Assembly: GCA_013362835.1 (NCBI GenBank)
Contig: JABFVJ010000328.1
Span: 1-10,073, forward strand
From: Nonomuraea sp.
Lineage (GTDB): Bacteria; Actinomycetota; Actinomycetes; Streptosporangiales; Streptosporangiaceae
Direction: 5' to 3'
Length of the DNA stretch: 10,073 nucleotides
Of this stretch, positions 6,249-10,073 are shown one piece after another (position 1 is the first letter of the stretch; every line of letters begins with the position of its first letter). The notes below the pieces were generated by a model. The model did not search any database. It had not been told where the DNA came from and saw only the letters and a program-made list of their open reading frames with translations. The position numbers and the translations under genes are program-made.

Positions 6249-6543
6249 CCCGTTCGATCAGCTCCTCGACCTGGTCGTTCAGCCGTGATCCCCGGGTCCA
6301 GCCCGCGTAGTGCGTCAGGAACACCACCACCTCGCGCAGCTCGCTCTCGCTGAGGTCGCCGGTGCGCAGCGCGGTGTCGAGCTCGGCGCGCGTCAGGTCG
6401 TCGAGCCCCTGCCCGACGAGGAGCCCCAGCAGGAGCAGCCGGCGCTCCCGAACGGACAGGACGGTCCTCGACCACAGGTCGGCGAACTGCCGTTCGGCGG
6501 TCATGCCGAAGGAGTCGACGGTCTCCATCGCGGGTTCTGTCAT
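6208..6543 (-). CDS. Carboxymuconolactone decarboxylase-fold protein (CMD/AhpD-like)
   Basis: A 111-residue, probably cytoplasmic, all-helical protein. The arrangement FADLWSRTVLSVRERRLLLLGLL, then LTRAELDTALRTGDLSESELREVVVFLTHYAGW, matches the carboxymuconolactone decarboxylase fold (PcaC-like; the family includes AhpD peroxidase partners). It has no CxxC, so it is not an AhpD-type thiol enzyme, and the His often seen in the ELRLH-type helix is absent; His78 is the main conserved-looking candidate. No protocatechuate-pathway genes are near, so its reaction is unknown. ATG 6543 is supported by GGAG (6553-6550) 6 bases upstream. A promoter is plausible: TTGGGT (6606-6601) and AAGGAT (6583-6578) with 17 bp spacing. 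It ends 41 bp inside the dehydrogenase gene on the opposite strand. Confidence 0.82.
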   Translation of the reverse strand: MTEPAMETVDSFGMTAERQFADLWSRTVLSVRERRLLLLGLLVGQGLDDLTRAELDTALRTGDLSESELREVVVFLTHYAGWTRGSRLNDQVEELIERVRQARSGRADPAG

Positions 6544-6577
6544 GGCGTGCTCCAGGGCTCGAGAGGGAGGTCCTCAT

Positions 6578-6606
6578 ATCCTTCGCTACTTCCTGTGGTG
6601 ACCCAA
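6578..6606 (-). promoter_or_regulatory. Candidate promoter of the CMD-fold gene
   Basis: On the minus strand, TTGGGT (6606-6601) is followed after 17 bp by AAGGAT (6583-6578), close to the actinobacterial -10 form TAGGAT. Predicted start is near 6571, leaving a leader of about 28 bases that contains the GGAG ribosome site. The -35 match is modest. Confidence 0.35.
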
Positions 6607-6649
6607 GGGGGGTTGCACGAACGTTGTATCGGGGGCGACCGTAGAGTGT

Positions 6650-6677
6650 GGCGCCGCTCCCGAGCGGCGCCTTTGTT
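6650..6677 (+). terminator. Intrinsic-terminator-like hairpin upstream of the lipoprotein-protease operon
   Basis: GGCGCCGCT (6650-6658) pairs perfectly with AGCGGCGCC (6663-6671) around CCCG, followed directly by TTTGTT (6672-6677). The orientation fits the plus strand; the reverse strand has no U-run. The nearest plus-strand gene upstream ends 400 bp away. It therefore either stops read-through that is antisense to the CMD-fold gene, ends an unseen small RNA, or acts as an attenuator in the leader of the following operon. Confidence 0.6.
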
Positions 6678-6694
6678 GATCTGTAACAAGTAAA

Positions 6695-6727
6695 GCCAAT
6701 CTATGGCCAAGATTTGGTCAAGATTTC
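6695..6727 (+). repeat. Three phased 11-bp direct repeats upstream of the lipoprotein gene
   Basis: GCCAATCTATG (6695-6705), GCCAAGATTTG (6706-6716) and GTCAAGATTTC (6717-6727) are consecutive 11-bp units. Units 1 and 2 agree at 8 of 11 positions, units 2 and 3 at 9 of 11. One-helical-turn spacing is the pattern bound by PhoB/OmpR-type and SARP-type winged-helix activators. The stretch is A/T-rich for this genome. It lies about 80 bp before the lipoprotein start; I see no convincing -10 or -35 pair next to it. Confidence 0.5.
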
Positions 6728-6791
6728 TCATCGTGCATCGCGCCTCATTCCGCCTGAAAGCGGGCACAACAACTCCGTTGGTCCGTAAAGC

Positions 6792-6797
6792 GGAGGT
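6792..6797 (+). promoter_or_regulatory. Ribosome binding site of the lipoprotein gene
   Basis: GGAGGT lies 8 bases upstream of the GTG at 6806 and fixes that codon as the start. Confidence 0.7.
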
Positions 6798-6805
6798 AAG
6801 CCCTG

Positions 6806-7483
6806 GTGAAAAAGACACGGGCTTGGGTCGCGCTCATGGTCGCGATCTTCATGCTGTCGGCGTGCGGGCAGCCGGACTTCACCTATGTACGCGACAGGGA
6901 AGGCACCACGTACTTCAAGGTGCCTGCCTCGTTCACCCAGCTCAACGCGGATCCCATCGAGCTGTACCTGACCGGCGACCATCCCGGGTCCCTGGCCGCC
7001 GCGATGCGCGCGCAGCGGGTCTGGTCCACGGCCTTCGACCAGTCGGCCGAGCCGTCGGTCAACCATCTGCTGAGCTCGAACGACCCGTTCGTGTACGCCA
7101 CCGTGCACAAGCTCACCGATCAGCAGCGCGACACGGTCTCGCTGAACAGGCTGCGTGACTTCGTCCTGCCGGTGACAGATCAGATGCGTCAGCTCTACGA
7201 GCAACAGGCCATGACGACAGGCCGGCCCCCCATGTTCGGCAACTTCGAGCTCCTCAGCGACGACGTTCTCGCCCTCGACAACGGCGCCAGGGGCGTCCGG
7301 GTGCGCTTCAACTACCAGATCGGCAACGACGTCCAGACGTTCGACCAGACCGCGATCCTCGACGAGAAGGGCGCGACGGTCTCGGTCATGCTCATCGGCT
7401 GCCAGGCGACCTGCTATCGCGACCGCAACGCCGAGTTCGACAAGATCGCGAGTTCTTTCAAGCTGCTCCGGCTGCCCGGATGA
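6806..7483 (+). CDS. Small lipoprotein paired with the FtsH-like protease
   Basis: A 225-residue exported lipoprotein of no family I recognise. The GTG start is followed by MKKTRAWVALMVAIFMLSAC: basic n-region, hydrophobic core and a lipobox LSAC that lipidates Cys20. The mature part is mixed alpha/beta, with FTYVRDREGTTYFKVPASF (25-43) and a C-terminal GCQATCYRDRNAEFDKIASSFKLL (198-221) holding Cys199 and Cys203, a possible disulfide. That last segment recalls the final helix of PsbP/Mog1-like domains, where a small strand-helix unit ends in a SF/SW motif; this is only a resemblance. GGAGGT (6792-6797) supports the start. The FtsH-like gene begins 10 bases after its stop, so the two are almost certainly co-translated. 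A role as extracytoplasmic partner, adaptor or substrate of the protease is inferred from position alone. Confidence 0.82.
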   Translation: MKKTRAWVALMVAIFMLSACGQPDFTYVRDREGTTYFKVPASFTQLNADPIELYLTGDHPGSLAAAMRAQRVWSTAFDQSAEPSVNHLLSSNDPFVYATVHKLTDQQRDTVSLNRLRDFVLPVTDQMRQLYEQQAMTTGRPPMFGNFELLSDDVLALDNGARGVRVRFNYQIGNDVQTFDQTAILDEKGATVSVMLIGCQATCYRDRNAEFDKIASSFKLLRLPG

Positions 7484-7488
7484 GGGAG
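7484..7488 (+). promoter_or_regulatory. Ribosome binding site that selects the TTG start of the FtsH-like gene
   Basis: GGGAG directly follows the lipoprotein stop codon (7481-7483) and lies 5 bases before TTG 7494. No ATG or GTG with a comparable site occurs before the first transmembrane segment, so the TTG is preferred. The arrangement suggests coupled translation. Confidence 0.6.
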
Positions 7489-7493
7489 CACCA

Positions 7494-10073
7494 TTGACCA
7501 TCCCAGAGACGAGCACCGTTCAGCACGAAGGGCTGCGCGCCCCCGGCAGCGGTCCCTCCGACCCGGACTCCGTGACCAGGAAGAAGATGCAGTTCTGGGA
7601 CCGGAGCAAGTTCCTCATCGTCCTGGTCCTGGCCTACCTGATCCTCACCTGGAAGGTGATGGCCGACTGGACCGGCGTCGTGACCTTCCCCGAGGCCGCC
7701 CAGAAGATCGCCTACGAGTACCAGTGGATCTTCTGGCTGCTCGGCGCCGAGACCGCGCGGCAGCTGCACTTCCTGGTCAGCGAGCACTGGTCGGCCTACC
7801 ACCGGTTCTGGAGCCAGAAGGTCTTCGGCGGCTTCGAACGCTGGACGCACCGGCGCTTCGACGACTGGACCAGGTACCGCATCTCCAGGGCGCTCAAGAT
7901 CGCCTTCGTCATCACGGTGGTCGCGCTCGTGGCCGGCGCGGTGCTGGACGTCAGCCCGTTCGTCGCCCTGCTGCAGGCGCCGACGCTGATCTTCCAGGCG
8001 CTGCCGTTCCTCATGCAGATCGTCTTCCTGTTCTTCTTCGTCATCATCCAGTTCGTGGGCCTGTTCTGGTTCCTGTCCAGGGGCGGCGTGGAGACGTACT
8101 TCCCCGACGACATCAAGACCCGCTTCGCCGACGTGTGGGGCCAGGACCACGTGGTGGAGCGCGTCCAGGAGAACATCGTCTTCCTGGAGCGGCCCGACGA
8201 GATCGAGCGGCGCGGCGGGTACGTGCCGAGCGGCCTGCTGCTGTGGGGCCCGCCCGGCACCGGCAAGACCCTGATGGCCGAGGCCGTGGCCGGGGAGACC
8301 GGCAAGCCGTACGTGTTCGTGGATCCGGGAGCCTTCACGAACATGTTCATGGGCGTCGGCATCCTGAAGGTCAAGGGCCTGTTCAGGAAGCTGCGCAAGC
8401 TGGCCCTGCGCTACGGCGGCGTGATCGTCTTCTTCGACGAGGCCGACTCGCTCGGCAAGCGCGGCAAGCTGGCCCAGCAGGGCCCTCCCGGGCAGGGCGG
8501 CTTCTCGGCGCAGTCCGGGTGCCACGGCATGACGTACCTGTCGGAGGAGACCCGCTCGGTGCTGGCCTTCAAGGGCCGCCGCGAGGCCGACGACGCGCCG
8601 GGGACCTGGCGCGAGCGCTTCTTCGCCGGCTGCGGCATGATGAACAGCGGCGACCCCGGCACGCTCCAGGCGCTGCTCACCGAGCTGTCCGGGCTCAAGA
8701 AGCCGCGCGGCTTCTTCAACCGGCTGGTCAGGCGGCTGCTCGGGATGCGTCCCAAGCCGCCGCCCAAATACCGCATCCTCGTCATGATGGCCACCAACCG
8801 GCCCGACGCGCTCGACGAGGCGCTGCTGCGGCCCGGCCGCATCGACCGCATCTACAAGGTCGGCTACCCGTCCAAGGCGGGACGGGTGCGGACGTACCAG
8901 GGCTACTTCGACAAGGTCGAGCACGAGCTCACCGACCACCAGATCGACAAGCTCGCCACGATCACGCCGTACGCGACGGGCGCCACGATCAAGGACCTGG
9001 TCAACGAGTCGCTGATCACCGCGATCCGCGACGGCCGCGAGGTCATCACCTGGTCGGACGTGCTGCGCGCCAAGCGGCTCAAGCAGCTCGGCCCGCCCGA
9101 GGACGTCGAGTACATCGAGCGCGAGCGGCACGCCGTCGCCGTGCACGAGGCGTGCCACGCGGTGGTGGCGTACGTGACGCGCTTCCACCTGGAGATCGAC
9201 ATCGCCACCATCGAGAAGGGCGCCGACTACCTGGGCATGGTCGCCTCGATCAAGCCCGAGGACCAGTTCACCCGGTGGAAGTCCGAGTACGAGGCCGACA
9301 TCATGGTCTCGCTGGCCTCGCTCGCCGGTGAGCGCATGTTCTTCGGCGAGGACAACTCCTCGGGCGTCTCCGGCGACCTGCACGCGGCCACGTTCCTGAC
9401 CGCGCTCATGGAGTCGTACTGGGGCATGGGGTCGGGCGTCACCTCGCTGCCGGCGCTCCAGGAGCTGGAGATCCACGGCGGCAAGGCCATCCGCAACCGG
9501 GGCGCCGGCGGTGGCGGCATCGGCATCACCGAGCGGGAGCCGAGCCGCGCCCAGCCCGATCTGACGCCCGACGTGCTGGGCGAGCGGATCGAGTTCAACC
9601 TCGTGCGGCTGCTGGAGCGGACCGAGGAGCTGCTGCAGGAGCACCGCAGGGACGTCCTGTGCCTGGCGCACGCGCTGGAGACGCACAAGACGCTCAACGG
9701 CGACGACGTGGTGGCGATCATCCGCAAGGAGCCCGGCCCGCTCATCGACGGCACGATCTACGCCTCCGACGAGCTCTACCAGGAGCTGGAGGAGTACCAC
9801 CGCGACGCGGCCAGGGCGCACAAGGAGCACAGCCGCATCGATCGCGAGCTGCCCGGACCGGTGGAGGAGGAGGACGAGCCGCAGGCGGTCGCCTTCGCCT
9901 CCCCCGCGACGGCGGTGGCGGCCGCTGCCGCCGGGCCGGTGATCACGGCCGAGGTCACCCGGATCGACCAGGGAGTCGAGCAGGTCGTGGACCGGCCCGA
10001 GTTCGTGCCGTGGACGCCTCCGCCGGCGGCGGCGCGCCCGGCCCCGGTCCCGCTGGTCAGCGCGGCCCCGATC
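7494..10073 (+). CDS. FtsH-like membrane AAA+ zinc metalloprotease, divergent (3' end beyond window)
   Basis: An open frame of 860 codons with no stop before the window ends. Residues about 40-57, 133-152 and 163-195 are hydrophobic, the last possibly two helices, so it is a membrane protein. The AAA+ module shows Walker A GPPGTGKT (252-259), pore loop MFMGVG (284-289), Walker B VIVFFDEAD (310-318), sensor-1 Asn435 in MATNRPD, and Arg449/Arg452 in RPGRIDR. The peptidase has HEACH (551-555) and Asp628 in SGVSGDLHAAT, placed 77 residues after His551, as I recall for the third zinc ligand of FtsH. Between Walker B and sensor 1 lie 119 residues, about 70 more than usual. After the peptidase come a Gly-rich loop (669-677), an acidic segment (790-795) and a Pro/Ala-rich tail. 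It should degrade membrane or misfolded proteins using ATP. It is not a canonical ftsH. Confidence 0.9.
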   Translation, partial: MTIPETSTVQHEGLRAPGSGPSDPDSVTRKKMQFWDRSKFLIVLVLAYLILTWKVMADWTGVVTFPEAAQKIAYEYQWIFWLLGAETARQLHFLVSEHWSAYHRFWSQKVFGGFERWTHRRFDDWTRYRISRALKIAFVITVVALVAGAVLDVSPFVALLQAPTLIFQALPFLMQIVFLFFFVIIQFVGLFWFLSRGGVETYFPDDIKTRFADVWGQDHVVERVQENIVFLERPDEIERRGGYVPSGLLLWGPPGTGKTLMAEAVAGETGKPYVFVDPGAFTNMFMGVGILKVKGLFRKLRKLALRYGGVIVFFDEADSLGKRGKLAQQGPPGQGGFSAQSGCHGMTYLSEETRSVLAFKGRREADDAPGTWRERFFAGCGMMNSGDPGTLQALLTELSGLKKPRGFFNRLVRRLLGMRPKPPPKYRILVMMATNRPDALDEALLRPGRIDRIYKVGYPSKAGRVRTYQGYFDKVEHELTDHQIDKLATITPYATGATIKDLVNESLITAIRDGREVITWSDVLRAKRLKQLGPPEDVEYIERERHAVAVHEACHAVVAYVTRFHLEIDIATIEKGADYLGMVASIKPEDQFTRWKSEYEADIMVSLASLAGERMFFGEDNSSGVSGDLHAATFLTALMESYWGMGSGVTSLPALQELEIHGGKAIRNRGAGGGGIGITEREPSRAQPDLTPDVLGERIEFNLVRLLERTEELLQEHRRDVLCLAHALETHKTLNGDDVVAIIRKEPGPLIDGTIYASDELYQELEEYHRDAARAHKEHSRIDRELPGPVEEEDEPQAVAFASPATAVAAAAAGPVITAEVTRIDQGVEQVVDRPEFVPWTPPPAAARPAPVPLVSAAPI

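Noticed and set aside
6208..6543. AhpD-type thiol peroxidase partner
   Set aside because: There is no Cys in the protein, so the CxxC chemistry is impossible.
6624..6647. A sigma-70 promoter from TTGCAC (6613-6618) or TTGTAT (6624-6629) to TAGAGT (6642-6647)
   Set aside because: Spacings of 23 and 12 bp are both unworkable.
6540..6818. A 92-codon minus-strand open frame across the lipoprotein leader
   Set aside because: It begins inside the lipoprotein gene, has no family features and runs over the hairpin and phased repeats; it is probably chance.
6703..7158. A 151-codon plus-strand open frame overlapping the lipoprotein gene
   Set aside because: The lipoprotein frame has the ribosome site, signal peptide and lipobox; this frame has His/Arg-rich shadow composition.
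7724..9331. A 535-codon plus-strand open frame in another phase
   Set aside because: It is Arg/Pro/Ala-rich and lies out of frame inside the FtsH-like gene, whose own frame continues unbroken to the window edge.
7458..9830. A very long minus-strand open frame opposite the FtsH-like gene
   Set aside because: Its translation is rich in repeated Arg, Gly, Val and His with no family motif, while the plus-strand frame shows every FtsH motif in order. It is a high-GC antisense shadow.

Overview
The window is very G+C-rich with strong G/C bias at third codon positions, GTG and TTG starts, short intergenic gaps, a probable leaderless transcript and several lipoproteins. This points to a high-GC actinobacterium. 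The protein style suggests Streptosporangiales or a relative (Nonomuraea-like), but that placement is an inference. No tRNA, rRNA, CRISPR array, insertion sequence, integrase or phage gene was seen. It looks like ordinary chromosomal backbone with a few unusual regulatory regions and one distinctive membrane protease.

Layout. (1) At the left edge, the first 22 codons of a minus-strand secreted protein run off the window. (2) Divergent from it, an alpha/beta hydrolase (219-1028) sits behind a promoter in which two tandem 13-bp palindromes straddle the -10 box. A two-helix membrane protein (1033-1626) follows it immediately. (3) A LacI-type repressor (1691 region to 2786, minus) is divergent from a MsiK/UgpC-type sugar-ABC ATPase (2960-4171, plus). 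Their 173-bp shared regulatory region is packed with dyad symmetries, including a LacI-type operator that covers the repressor's own start codon. No permease or binding-protein gene is nearby, so the ATPase probably serves sugar transporters encoded elsewhere. (4) A short-chain dehydrogenase (4276-5025, minus) converges on the ATPase gene across two strong hairpins. It is divergent from a PQQ-type glucose/sorbosone dehydrogenase lipoprotein (5070-6248), which is apparently leaderless. (5) A carboxymuconolactone-decarboxylase-fold protein (6208-6543, minus) overlaps the 3' end of the dehydrogenase gene tail to tail.

(6) The right third holds the most unusual locus. A 262-bp, relatively A/T-rich leader contains an intrinsic-terminator-like hairpin followed by three helically phased 11-bp repeats. 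It precedes a small lipoprotein gene (6806-7483). Ten bases after that, starting at TTG, comes a large FtsH-like membrane AAA+ zinc protease, open through the end of the window (7494-10073, at least 860 codons). The protease keeps the Walker A and B motifs, pore loop, arginine fingers, HExxH and the distal Asp. It also carries a roughly 70-residue insertion in the AAA module, an atypical multi-helix N-terminal region and a long acidic then Pro/Ala-rich C-terminal tail. The tight lipoprotein-protease pairing suggests one membrane quality-control unit. This pair with its leader is the best candidate here for an under-described system.
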